Shown piece after piece: positions 1 through 6,617 of a stretch of 14,533 bases of DNA. The stretch's first letter is position 1; each line of letters opens with the position of its first letter. A program made the position numbers and the translations under genes. The notes under the pieces are model-generated. The model was not told the DNA's origin. It did no database searches and was given only the letters and a program-made list of their open reading frames with translations. Origin of the DNA: Acidimicrobiaceae bacterium (GTDB taxonomy: Bacteria; Actinomycetota; Acidimicrobiia; Acidimicrobiales; Bog-793); the NCBI GenBank assembly GCA_027459565.1, contig DAIDIA010000268.1, forward strand, positions 1-14,533. The letters run 5' to 3'.

Positions 1-427
1 TGAACGAAAGGACCCCGAACCACGGAGTGAGCACTCCATGGGCAATCAGCCGTAGCGGGCGAGTCCACGCCCCAAAGGCGATCTCGCGCCCAATCCTGCG
101 GCGCAGTCGAACTGGGAGAGCATGCATCAGCGGAACCCAGGGCGCACCGTAGACGATCAAGACTGGAGCAAGAAACCCGATGAGCAGATGCTCGCCCATA
201 TGCACGAAGAAATACCGTCCCGACCAGTAATCGATCGGTGAGACAACGGCGATGAGCAGCACCGATAGGCCAGCGTAGAAGGCAAGCGAACGATGACGGC
301 GCAGCTTCATTCGGGTCGCGTCGCTCCGAGGGCGAAGCCGCGAGAGCCCGAGTTCATGAAGCGCGACCACCAGCGCGACGATAACGACCGTGGGATCAAA
401 TGCCCAGTGCGACGCGAGGTAGCTCAT
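1..427 (-). CDS. ctaG: CtaG-type cytochrome c oxidase assembly factor (5' part, runs off window)
   Basis: The reading frame opens with ATG at 427 (M-S-Y-L-A-S-H-W) and stays open to the window edge, giving 142 residues of an incomplete protein. It is a multi-spanning membrane protein: hydrophobic stretches are visible near residues 12-28, 48-65 and 76-95. The segment S-P-I-D-Y-W near residue 66, followed by H-M-G-E-H at 76-80 and A-P-V-L-I-V-Y-G-A-P-W at 87-97, matches the caa3_CtaG family pattern (conserved Asp, then HMxxH, then APxxxxGAP). Members of this family act in the membrane in assembly of haem-copper oxidases, probably in copper delivery. The C-terminal half is outside the window. 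It lies 125 bp downstream of a two-helix membrane protein on the same strand, so the two may be co-transcribed. No strong Shine-Dalgarno is seen before the ATG. Family call is fairly sure; the exact role is inferred. Confidence 0.82.
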   Translation of the reverse strand, partial: MSYLASHWAFDPTVVIVALVVALHELGLSRLRPRSDATRMKLRRHRSLAFYAGLSVLLIAVVSPIDYWSGRYFFVHMGEHLLIGFLAPVLIVYGAPWVPLMHALPVRLRRRIGREIAFGAWTRPLRLIAHGVLTPWFGVLSF

Positions 428-484
428 GACACGACTCTATTCGCACGTTCGAACAACTCGGGGCACATGCCAAGGCGCTCTCTC

Positions 485-503
485 GGCGTGCGGGTCGCAC
501 GCC
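485..503. terminator. perfect 8-bp GC-rich hairpin between two minus-strand genes
   Basis: GGCGTGCG, loop GGT, then CGCACGCC forms a perfect stem. It lies in the 125-bp gap between the two-helix membrane protein and ctaG. No T-run follows on the minus strand (the next bases are GAGAGAGCGC), so it is not a classical Rho-independent terminator. It could be an attenuator or an mRNA-stabilising stem. Confidence 0.35.
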
Positions 504-552
504 ATTCGTTCTTGGTATCTCCCCAATTGCATACGCGTCAACGCGGCTCGGC

Positions 553-963
553 TCACGTCGTGTGCCTTGACTCCGGGGTATCCGTCAAATCTTCGCCAGA
601 GGATTCGATGCTCGATTTTGTGGCCGCCTGACTCTCGAGCAGCTCGCGTTGGTGCCTCTGCCATTCCGCGGCCATGTTCGCGAACTCGGGTGCGACCGTT
701 GCCCGGTGACCTTTGCGAGGTCTCCGCTCACGGCCATTGAGGACAAACCACCAGAAATAGATGCCAAATCCCGCAAAGAAAGGCCATTCGCCAACATAGG
801 CCCAACTTAGCGAGTTTCCCTGGAGCGCACGAGAGAGCTCGAAGCGAAACGCGAGGGCACAGATTGCGAGCCCGACGAGCAGTCCGATATGCAGTCGGAG
901 GGCTGCCATCCCTCGAACTCGACCCCTTGGCGAACTCTCCGTTGGAACCGACTCTTCATCCAC
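553..963 (-). CDS. small two-helix membrane protein, function unknown
   Basis: This is a 136-residue protein starting with GTG at 963, preceded by a reasonable Shine-Dalgarno (TAGGA, 7 bases upstream). A hydrophilic N-terminus of about 20 residues is followed by one transmembrane helix at roughly 22-42. A second hydrophobic segment spans 52-75 and contains the aromatic run G-E-W-P-F-F-A-G-F-G-I-Y-F-W-W. After that comes a basic stretch (R-E-R-R-P-R-K, 78-84) and a polar C-terminal tail, predicted cytoplasmic by the positive-inside rule. The W-P-F-F-A...Y-F-W-W pattern recalls small actinobacterial membrane proteins of unknown function. It sits upstream of ctaG on the same strand, which suggests but does not show a link to oxidase assembly. 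An internal Met at residue 19 is a possible alternative start. Confidence 0.7.
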   Translation of the reverse strand: MDEESVPTESSPRGRVRGMAALRLHIGLLVGLAICALAFRFELSRALQGNSLSWAYVGEWPFFAGFGIYFWWFVLNGRERRPRKGHRATVAPEFANMAAEWQRHQRELLESQAATKSSIESSGEDLTDTPESRHTT

Positions 964-1075
964 AGGCTCATCCTAGCGACCGGTATTCGCAAATCCTGAA
1001 GTGACCTATTCCCATCGTGCCGCGTCGAGGTCGCCTGCACGCCCCTTTGCCGTCACAGTCGGCGCGACCTTGCGC

Positions 1076-1124
1076 ACAGGCATACCTTATTTATACAGGC
1101 ATGACCTTCCCGATGGGTATGACC
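1076..1124. promoter_or_regulatory. three spaced direct repeats in the leader of the ctaG-linked gene
   Basis: On the plus strand, ACAGGCATACC (1076-1086), ACAGGCATGACC (1095-1106) and GGGTATGACC (1115-1124) recur with starts about 19-20 bases apart, close to two helical turns. On the minus strand a TATAAA at 1095-1090 lies among them and could serve as a -10 for the gene starting at 963, but no convincing -35 is visible. Possible tandem operator sites for a regulator. This is inferred from repetition only. Confidence 0.3.
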
Positions 1125-1170
1125 GTTTCCGTAGATATTCCAAGGATCGATCCCGCGAGTGCAGCGACCG

Positions 1171-1428
1171 CTAACGCCAACGGAAGTGCACGAAGATTCG
1201 TCCAAAGTTCTTCGAGTCTTTTTCGACCCGATGGTAGAGCGCTTTGACTTCGGGTTCTTCGAGATATCGAAGGACGCGCCTCTTCAATGCGCCTGACCCC
1301 TTGCCGGGAATGATCTCGATCTCCGACGCCCTGACTCTCACGGCATCGTCAAAGACACGCTTCAGTGCCGCGTCGATATCGCTGCCCTTGTTGTAGATCT
1401 CGTGAAGGTCGAGCTTGAGCTTCGTCAA
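1171..1428 (-). CDS. Smr-domain protein (short, stand-alone)
   Basis: Starting at the TTG at 1428 gives 85 residues that are almost entirely one Smr domain. L-D-L-H-E lies at 6-10, followed by the helix containing D-A-A-L-K-R-V-F. The glycine loop I-I-P-G-K-G-S-G sits at 39-46, where many Smr proteins have HGxGxG, and the end reads Y-H-R-V-E-K-D-S-K-N-F-G-R-I-F-V-H-F. Smr domains occur at the C-terminus of MutS2 and as small free proteins, and several have nicking or RNA endonuclease activity. The cellular role of this one is unknown. The TTG start is chosen because a purine-rich GAGGGG lies just upstream and the preceding codons do not look like protein. The frame itself extends to an ATG at 1521 (116 residues), which adds a cysteine-rich, non-family leader. 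It is divergent from htrA. Confidence 0.78.
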   Translation of the reverse strand: MTKLKLDLHEIYNKGSDIDAALKRVFDDAVRVRASEIEIIPGKGSGALKRRVLRYLEEPEVKALYHRVEKDSKNFGRIFVHFRWR

Positions 1429-1660
1429 TGGCCTGCCCCTCAGTCCCGATTCAGGGTCCAGGACTTCCTGGCAAGCCCCTCTGCATACAGAGTACGTAAT
1501 CACACACGTCCCCGGGTGCACATCGAAAACGCGGCCAGGGGCACGAGCACCACGTGTACTTGAGCTGCTTGAACCATCACTTCGCAGCGCGTAGCGTTGT
1601 AGCGCGGCGTCCGCGAGTTAACGTTGAACGCAAGCTCGAATACCGACCCGGGAGCGAGAT
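1429..1660. promoter_or_regulatory. divergent intergenic region between smr and htrA
   Basis: This 232-bp gap separates the divergent starts and must hold promoters for both genes if neither is leaderless. A 14-base palindrome CCAGGA-CT-TCCTGG lies at 1458-1471, about 30 bases upstream of the smr start, and could be an operator. Toward htrA, TTGAAC (1570-1575) followed after 16 bases by TAGCGT is a weak candidate promoter. I see no RNA gene or coding frame of its own here. Confidence 0.3.
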
Positions 1661-2710
1661 ATGCGACATCTGCGTCTTCACAAATCAGGATTCCGCGGCG
1701 CGGTGGTCTCCTTGTCGACTGCGGTCGTCGTCTCCGCTTTCTTCACAACGTTTGCTCGGGAACCAAGGAGCGCGGCCGTGACGAAACCGCCAACCACCGA
1801 TCCTGGTCTGGCTCTGCAGAGGGACCTGGTGCAGGTCGTGAAGAATACGAGGCCATCGGTAGTCGAGATCTCCACCGATGCGGGTCTCGGATCAGGCGTC
1901 ATCTTTGACACCAAGGGCGACATCGTCACAAACGCCCATGTTCTCGGGACCGCGACAACATTCACGGTGGCGTTCTCGAACGGGAGGAGCCTATCGGCTC
2001 GACTCATGGGAACCTATGCGCCAGACGATCTGGCCGTCATTCGCGTCAGCTCCGCGAAGGGCCTTCGACCCGCGTCGTTTGGCAACTCCTCTGCGCTCGA
2101 GGTTGGCGACATCGTGCTCGCGATGGGGAGCCCGCTGGGACTCTCAAGCTCTGTCACGGACGGGATCGTCAGTTTCAATGGCCGCGCAGTCAGCGAGGGC
2201 AACGGCGTGGTACTCCCGGACCTCATTCAGACGAGCGCCGCGATCAACCCCGGAAACAGTGGCGGCGCGCTCGTTAACCTGTCAGGAAAGGTCATCGGCA
2301 TTCCGACGTTATCGGCCACGGACGGCTCGGCATCGGCCCCTGGACTCGGATTCGCGATACCTTCGAACACGGTAAGGCTCCTTGCCCCGCAGCTGATCTC
2401 AAAGGGAAGGGTCACGACTGCCGGCCGCGCCGGACTCGGACTCGCTGGTGCCGATGCTACCGCCTACGACGGTACCCCGCTTGGCGTCCAGGTAACCTCG
2501 GTGCAGCCAAATGGTCCCGCGGCCAAAGCGGGCATCGTACCCGGAGAGTTGATTGTCTCGCTGAATGCGAAGCCAACTGCCGATTACACCGCGCTCCTGA
2601 CGCTTCTGACGCATTTCCGACCGGGTGACAGGGTGAGCATCACGTTGCTCAGTCTGGGCGGCATCAAGCGTACGATCTCGGTTACCCTTGCGGATCTCGC
2701 GCAGTTCTAA
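1661..2710 (+). CDS. htrA: HtrA/DegP-family serine protease with one PDZ domain
   Basis: This 349-residue protein starts at an ATG preceded by a good GGGAG site. Residues 12-31 are a hydrophobic signal anchor or signal peptide, so the protease domain should lie outside the cytoplasm. The trypsin-like S1C domain covers about 50-245 and its triad is visible: His93 in T-N-A-H-V, Asp123 in D-D-L-A-V-I-R-V, and Ser200 in N-P-G-N-S-G-G-A-L. Residues G-L-G-F-A-I-P at 228-234 are the typical closing strand. A single PDZ domain follows at about 255-340 (L-G-V-Q-V-T-S-V-Q-P-N-G-P-A-A-K-A-G). Family members degrade or refold damaged envelope proteins. The length fits single-PDZ HtrA proteins. The gene is convergent with the DUF2157 gene remnant and the two stop codons overlap (CTAA, 2707-2710). 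No catalytic residue is missing, so it should be active. Confidence 0.93.
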   Translation: MRHLRLHKSGFRGAVVSLSTAVVVSAFFTTFAREPRSAAVTKPPTTDPGLALQRDLVQVVKNTRPSVVEISTDAGLGSGVIFDTKGDIVTNAHVLGTATTFTVAFSNGRSLSARLMGTYAPDDLAVIRVSSAKGLRPASFGNSSALEVGDIVLAMGSPLGLSSSVTDGIVSFNGRAVSEGNGVVLPDLIQTSAAINPGNSGGALVNLSGKVIGIPTLSATDGSASAPGLGFAIPSNTVRLLAPQLISKGRVTTAGRAGLGLAGADATAYDGTPLGVQVTSVQPNGPAAKAGIVPGELIVSLNAKPTADYTALLTLLTHFRPGDRVSITLLSLGGIKRTISVTLADLAQF

Positions 2711-3342
2711 TGGAGCTGCGGACCGTCGGAGTGCTTGAAGCCCACCAACCGCGAACTCCTCCCCAACGAGCTTCCATTCCCGCTATTTCGTGACCACCCG
2801 CCACGTATGGCGCGTATCGAGAGCAGAGCTGCAATCCCGATGATGAGCGCTCCGGAGACGAGGATCAGAAGCGGCGCCCTCGCCTGACCGGGAAAGAAAT
2901 GAACGATCGTCCAGGGTACGTTGATGAGCAATCCCAACAATCCCAGTGCTGAGAACATCATCTTTCCCGGCATCATCCCGAGAGACACAAGCGCGACCGC
3001 CACTGCGATCCCGAAGGCCGGCGCGAAACCACGCCATTGAAACCAGGTGATGGCCGGCCCTCCAACGAAGGCAACACCGCCGACAATCTCATAGACGATA
3101 ACCATCGCGAGGTTGCGACGCGTGCTCACCAGAACTAGCGCTCCCCCGACAGCCCACGTGATCATTCCCGTGAGTGCGGCAGCTCGGCCAGTGAAGTACC
3201 CAACAGTGCTCGGCACCGATTGGAAGAGTGCTATCGCACCGATGATCCCAAGAGTGAGCCGGTCCTCGTGCGACAGGCTCCGAGGAGTGTGGGCCGCCAT
3301 CAGGACGAGACCGCAAGCGCTGAACAGGCCTAGTGCATCCAC
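2707..3342 (-). pseudogene. DUF2157-type membrane protein, 3' part cut off by IS630 insertion
   Basis: This frame encodes the C-terminal 207 residues of a polytopic membrane protein, with about five or six hydrophobic segments and a short basic tail (R-N-S-G-N-G...S-R-L-V-G-F-K-H). It is the downstream part of the gene that begins at 5397. Its first codons (ATG GAT GCA C) belong to the terminal repeat of the insertion sequence; native sequence begins at the TA at 3331-3332. Joining residue 304 of the upstream part to G-L-F-S-A-C-G here keeps the frame and makes one continuous membrane protein of about 511 residues. Function unknown; DUF2157 proteins are predicted integral membrane proteins. 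Whether this part is translated from the ATG in the element is not known. The stop codon overlaps that of htrA. Confidence 0.8.
3331..3332. other. TA target-site duplication, left copy
   Basis: TA flanks the left end of the element and is repeated at the right end (4486-4487). IS630/Tc1-mariner elements insert at TA and duplicate it. Removing the element and one TA restores the host reading frame, which supports this boundary. Confidence 0.85.
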
Positions 3343-3359
3343 GCATTAGTCTCTTGAAC
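3333..3359. repeat. left terminal inverted repeat of the IS630 element
   Basis: It begins GTGCATCCACGC and ends CTTGAAC. It matches the reverse complement of 4459-4485 at 20 of 27 positions, with identical outermost GTGC and innermost CTTGAAC blocks. TTGAAC recurs just inside at 3363-3368. Confidence 0.85.
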
Positions 3360-3400
3360 GTGTTGAACTGGTTCACATCGATGACCTGTGGAGGTAGAGA

Positions 3401-4453
3401 ATGTGGACCGTGGAGCCTCTCGTATTGACCACAGAAGAACGCAGTGAACTCGAGCATCGGGTGCGAGCCCGGACGACACCGCACCGCGACCGCCAACGCG
3501 CTCAGGTCGTGTTGCTCGCCGCGGACGGTGTGATCGGTCGCCAGATTGCCAAACAGGTGGGATTTTCCCCCCAGTCGGTGTCAAAGTGGCGGATCCGTTT
3601 TTCCGAGCTTGGCCTTGCTGGCCTTGACGACGCCGAGCGCTCCGGGCGGCCCCCCGTCTATGGTCCGACAGATCGACTCGTCCTCATGGCTAAGGTCACC
3701 TCCGAGGTTCCCGAGTACTCCTCGCAGTGGAGCCATTCCGAGCTGCACGAAGCGATGGAAGAGGCAGGCATCGGTATCTCTGCCTCACAGATCGGCCGGA
3801 TCCTCGCTGCAGATGACGTGCGGCCGCACAAGGTCGAGGGCTGGCTGACACGTCGCGACACCCCGGAGTTCTGGGAGCGTGCGGCTGACATCTGTGGTCT
3901 TTATCTCTCCCCGCCAGAGAACGCTGTCGTCCTGTCGATCGACGAGAAGACCGGCATCCAGGCAAAGCACCGCAAGCATCCAGGCACGCCGGTGCAAAAA
4001 GGGCACCCCTCGCGACGTGAGTTCGAATACGTCCGCCACGGCACCGCCTCGCTTGTCGCGTCGCTCGATATCACAACCGGCAAGGTCAGAGCGCGCGACA
4101 TCGCCCGCAACGACTCGGTCACGTTCATCTCGTTCCTCGAAGAGATCGACGAGAGCATCGAGGCGTCACTTGCGATCCACGTTGTCTTGGACAATGGATC
4201 CTCACACACCTCGAAGGCGACCAGGGCCTGGTTCGCCGAGCATCCTCGCTTCGTCGTCCACCACACGCCTGCGCACGCCAGCTGGCTCAATCAGGTCGAG
4301 TGTTTCTTCTCGATCCTCACCCGCAAACTGCTGCGACGCGGCGAGTTCTCATCACGTGAGGATCTTGTCATGAAGATGCTGAACTTCATCGAACACCACA
4401 GTGAAAGCGCGAAGCCCTTCAAGTGGGTCTACGACGCGAAGGTCGCTGCGTGA
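3401..4453 (+). CDS. IS630-family DDE transposase
   Basis: This 350-residue protein starts at an ATG with a strong GGAGG site (3390-3394). The N-terminal third (about 10-85) is a helix-turn-helix region of the IS630 type, including G-R-Q-I-A-K-Q-V-G-F-S-P-Q-S-V-S-K-W and the linker R-S-G-R-P-P. A second winged-helix-like part runs to about residue 150 (W-S-H-S-E-L-H-E...G-I-S-A-S-Q-I-G-R-I-L). The catalytic DDE core follows: Asp181 in L-S-I-D-E-K-T, Asp264 in V-L-D-N-G-S-S-H, and Glu300 in W-L-N-Q-V-E-C-F-F-S. The last two are separated by 35 residues, as usual for this family. It should cut the element out at TA sites and reinsert it. There is no frameshift or stop, so the element may still be mobile. 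It lies antisense inside the disrupted membrane-protein gene. Confidence 0.95.
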   Translation: MWTVEPLVLTTEERSELEHRVRARTTPHRDRQRAQVVLLAADGVIGRQIAKQVGFSPQSVSKWRIRFSELGLAGLDDAERSGRPPVYGPTDRLVLMAKVTSEVPEYSSQWSHSELHEAMEEAGIGISASQIGRILAADDVRPHKVEGWLTRRDTPEFWERAADICGLYLSPPENAVVLSIDEKTGIQAKHRKHPGTPVQKGHPSRREFEYVRHGTASLVASLDITTGKVRARDIARNDSVTFISFLEEIDESIEASLAIHVVLDNGSSHTSKATRAWFAEHPRFVVHHTPAHASWLNQVECFFSILTRKLLRRGEFSSREDLVMKMLNFIEHHSESAKPFKWVYDAKVAA

Positions 4454-5397
4454 CCTATGTTCAAGGAACTTCTGCGCGGCAGCACTAGCAATGACCCAAA
4501 TGCCTGCCAGCCACTGGCGGTCGTAATCGAACCCGCGACAATGGTGATGGCGCCAACTGCCTCAATGATCAAGGGCGGCGCAGCGCGATGCGAGATACCA
4601 ATACCAAGGATGAAGACCCCAACAGCCCAGACTGCAACTCCCGACCATCCTTCTGCGGCGAAATCTGCCACTCCGGTACCCGCGCTGACCGCAAAAGCGC
4701 CGAGCAGCGCGATCTGCTGAAGTGGTCGCGGACGGCCGATCGAGAGCAGTCCGCTTTCGATTACCACCCCAGCCGCGAAGGCGAATATCTGGGTTTTCGC
4801 GCAATGGTCCCCGAATCCGTCAGAGACCAGCACACGGAGGAACAGCGCCGTCATCGCCGTCGATGCGAGCCACAGGATTGAACGCAGGCGCACCAGAGCT
4901 CGATCGGGTCCCTCTGGCACGACAAGTCCCACAACCAGCAGCGCGAGCGCGCCTGTCGCGCACAGCCCAAGTCGGCCCCCTGTTGTCATGTGCTGCCAGT
5001 TTCGAGCGACCAGGAGAACGAGTTCCGTGACGGCGAGTACCGCTCCGAGGTACCCGAGCGCCTCCGCCACCACGGGGGCACCGACGCGGCGGGTTCGCGA
5101 TCTGGGCACGGGTGACACGTCCCTTGGTCCGGGTTCGGTGACCGGAAGAGATGGTGGAGGAGCCACTGGCAGTCCCATCAATGGAGCGTGCGCAGTCTCC
5201 TCGAGCCTCGGGATCGCCGACGCCTGCTCCTTGGTGATGAGCCCAGCCGCGACCCAGCGGGCGAGTTCCTCTTGGGTCCACGCGACGGTCCGCGGTGCCC
5301 CATCGCGACGCTTGGACCTCGCGGACCTGACCGCGCGGACGACAGGGACGGCCGCCACCGCGACGCCGAAAAGGGCCAACGGACCGAGCACGATCAA
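4429..5397 (-). pseudogene. DUF2157-type membrane protein, 5' part, interrupted by IS630 element
   Basis: The start is TTG at 5397, with GAAGGG six bases upstream; a GTG at 5391 is the alternative. A short N-terminal hydrophobic helix and a basic stretch are followed by W-T-Q-E-E-L-A-R-W-V-A-A-G-L-I-T-K-E-Q-A-S-A-I at about 40-62. This is the cytoplasmic motif (aromatic residue, then GLIT/S-xEQA-xxI) seen at the start of DUF2157 proteins. A proline-rich linker (about 72-103) leads to E-A-L-G-Y-L-G-A-V-L and a series of transmembrane helices. Native sequence ends at codon 304 (positions 4486-4488). The last 18 codons are read from the end of the insertion sequence before a chance stop at 4429. 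The rest of the gene lies at 2707-3332. The function of the intact protein is unknown, and as it stands it would be a truncated membrane protein lacking several helices. Confidence 0.82.
4459..4485. repeat. right terminal inverted repeat of the IS630 element
   Basis: Read on the minus strand it begins GTGCTGCCGCGC and ends CTTGAAC. It pairs with 3333-3359 (20 of 27 matches). It begins just after the transposase stop codon and abuts the right TA duplication at 4486-4487. Confidence 0.85.
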
Positions 5398-5527
5398 GAC
5401 GCACCCTTCAGTGAGTTTCCGATTGTTGGGGGACTCCGCTGGTTCCTGTCTAAGTCGGAAACTCAGAGGGCGATAGGGCTGACGGTCACTTTCCGCGATG
5501 AGTTGGGTCGGTTACATTACCTAGACA
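5398..5527. promoter_or_regulatory. divergent intergenic region with an 11-bp inverted repeat
   Basis: Between the divergent DUF2157 and dehydrogenase genes, TGAGTTTCCGA (5412-5422) is matched by its exact reverse complement TCGGAAACTCA (5455-5465), with 32 bases between the arms. The centres are 43 bases apart, about four helical turns, so paired operator sites on one face of the DNA are possible. A TACATT at 5513-5518, nine bases before the ATG at 5528, fits the TANNNT form of an actinobacterial -10 for a leaderless transcript. No Shine-Dalgarno precedes that ATG. Confidence 0.45.
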
Positions 5528-6448
5528 ATGGTCATTCCCAGCATCGTGGTGGGTCCCCGTCCGAGTCCATTTGCCACGGCGGCATTGGAACGCGGCGGAT
5601 GCGTCGCCGTCGCTCCTGGAGACTCGGCGCAGGGATGCGTTTGGCTCGATGCGGACGACGTTGCCGGACTGAGAGCCGTTCTCGCATCAACGCCCGAGAT
5701 TCGCTGGGTACAGCTGCCCTTCGCCGGAGTGGAGAACTTCGTCGCGAATGACTTCTTCACCGACGACCGCGTCTGGACGTGTGCAAAGGGCTCATATGCG
5801 GAACCCGTCGCGGAGCATGCGCTCATGCTCGCGCTTGCGGGTCTGCGCAGACTTCCCGAGCGAATCCGAGCCGATTCGTGGGGAGAGAAGGCAGGACAGT
5901 CGCTCTATGATTCGCCAGTCACCATCCTTGGGGGCGGCGGGATCGCACGCTCACTCATAGCGCTGCTCCAGCCATTTCGCGCGCACATCTCGGTAGTACG
6001 CCGCAACCCCGCTCCGATCGAAGGCGCGGAGAGGGTCTTCACCACCGAACAGCTCGCAGAATCCCTCCCCTCGGCGTTGATCGTCTTCGTCGCACTCTCG
6101 CTCACGAAGGAGACAACCGGGATCATCTCTGGCAGTGAGCTCGAGATGATGCGAAAAGACGCATGGTTCATCAACGTCGCGCGGGGCCGACACGTCGTCA
6201 CAGATGACCTTGTCGACGCACTGCAGCGGGACGTCATTGGCGGTGCCGCCCTTGACGTGACGGATCCCGAGCCACTCCCCGAGGGTCACGCGCTGTTTCA
6301 CTTCCCCAACTGCATCATCACGCCGCACAGCGCGGATACGCCGGAGATGATTCGTCCCCTCCTCGCGAAACGCATCGAAACCAACGCGGCACATTTTCTT
6401 GCCGGTGAGCCCCTCGAAGGTTTGGTCGACGTCAAAGCCGGGTACTGA
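5528..6448 (+). CDS. D-isomer-specific 2-hydroxyacid dehydrogenase family protein
   Basis: This 306-residue protein has the two-domain layout of the NAD(P)-dependent D-2-hydroxyacid dehydrogenases. The catalytic domain is formed by the N-terminal ~95 residues and the extreme C-terminus. The Rossmann domain begins with V-T-I-L-G-G-G-G-I-A (131-140). Diagnostic residues are present: Arg219 in N-V-A-R-G-R, Glu248 in D-V-T-D-P-E-P-L-P, and the acid/base His267 in T-P-H-S-A-D-T. Such enzymes reduce 2-keto acids to D-2-hydroxy acids or the reverse. The substrate cannot be told from sequence alone, although the short N-terminal domain and G-V-E-N segment recall glyoxylate/hydroxypyruvate reductase-like members. 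The ATG at 5528 has no Shine-Dalgarno but a -10-like hexamer nine bases before it, so the mRNA may be leaderless. The gene is divergent from the interrupted DUF2157 gene and convergent with the class II aldolase. Confidence 0.88.
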   Translation: MVIPSIVVGPRPSPFATAALERGGCVAVAPGDSAQGCVWLDADDVAGLRAVLASTPEIRWVQLPFAGVENFVANDFFTDDRVWTCAKGSYAEPVAEHALMLALAGLRRLPERIRADSWGEKAGQSLYDSPVTILGGGGIARSLIALLQPFRAHISVVRRNPAPIEGAERVFTTEQLAESLPSALIVFVALSLTKETTGIISGSELEMMRKDAWFINVARGRHVVTDDLVDALQRDVIGGAALDVTDPEPLPEGHALFHFPNCIITPHSADTPEMIRPLLAKRIETNAAHFLAGEPLEGLVDVKAGY

Positions 6449-6503
6449 GCGCCGGGCGCCTCGGCATCCTCCACAGACCCCTACCGAATCTCGATCCTCT
6501 CCC

Positions 6504-6533
6504 CCGAGCGCCGGCGAATTCGTGCCTCGGGTA
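6504..6533. terminator. possible weak hairpin between convergent genes
   Basis: Within the 169-bp gap between the convergent dehydrogenase and aldolase genes, a CCCGAG arm can pair with a CTCGGG arm across a loop of about 17 bases that is itself GC-rich. There is no T-run on either side. It may help terminate both transcripts, but this is weak. Nothing else is seen in the gap. Confidence 0.2.
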
Positions 6534-6617
6534 GACAACCATCGATGTTGAATTCATCACACGGATTAGACGGATACTCGCCCCTCATCGCGAGGGTGTC
6601 GCGACCAAGACCAACTC

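Larger units (their letters stand above)
3333..4485 (+). mobile_element. IS630-family insertion sequence, 1153 bp, intact
   Basis: The element is bounded by TA dinucleotides (3331-3332 and 4486-4487) and by imperfect inverted repeats that match at 20 of 27 positions. It carries a single full-length DDE transposase gene. A size of about 1.15 kb, TA target duplication and one transposase ORF are all typical of IS630. The ends were set by asking where the split host gene rejoins in frame: codons ...TTG CTA | GGC CTG... resume exactly across the TA. The transposase frame is unbroken, so the insertion could be fairly recent, although age cannot be read from one copy. Confidence 0.92.

Noticed and set aside
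1091..1180. Minus-strand 29-residue hydrophobic frame starting at a TTG overlapping the end of smr
   Set aside because: It would make a one-helix peptide, but it has no convincing ribosome site, starts inside the Smr gene and could easily be a chance hydrophobic frame.
1429..1521. 31-residue N-terminal extension of the Smr protein from the ATG at 1521
   Set aside because: It has no similarity to the Smr family and unusual cysteine content; the TTG at 1428 has a ribosome site and gives the usual compact domain.
4820..5404. Alternative minus-strand frame of 194 codons overlapping the DUF2157 gene
   Set aside because: It is a shifted frame of the same region, very rich in Arg and Gly; the membrane-protein frame has the DUF2157 motif and transmembrane helices.
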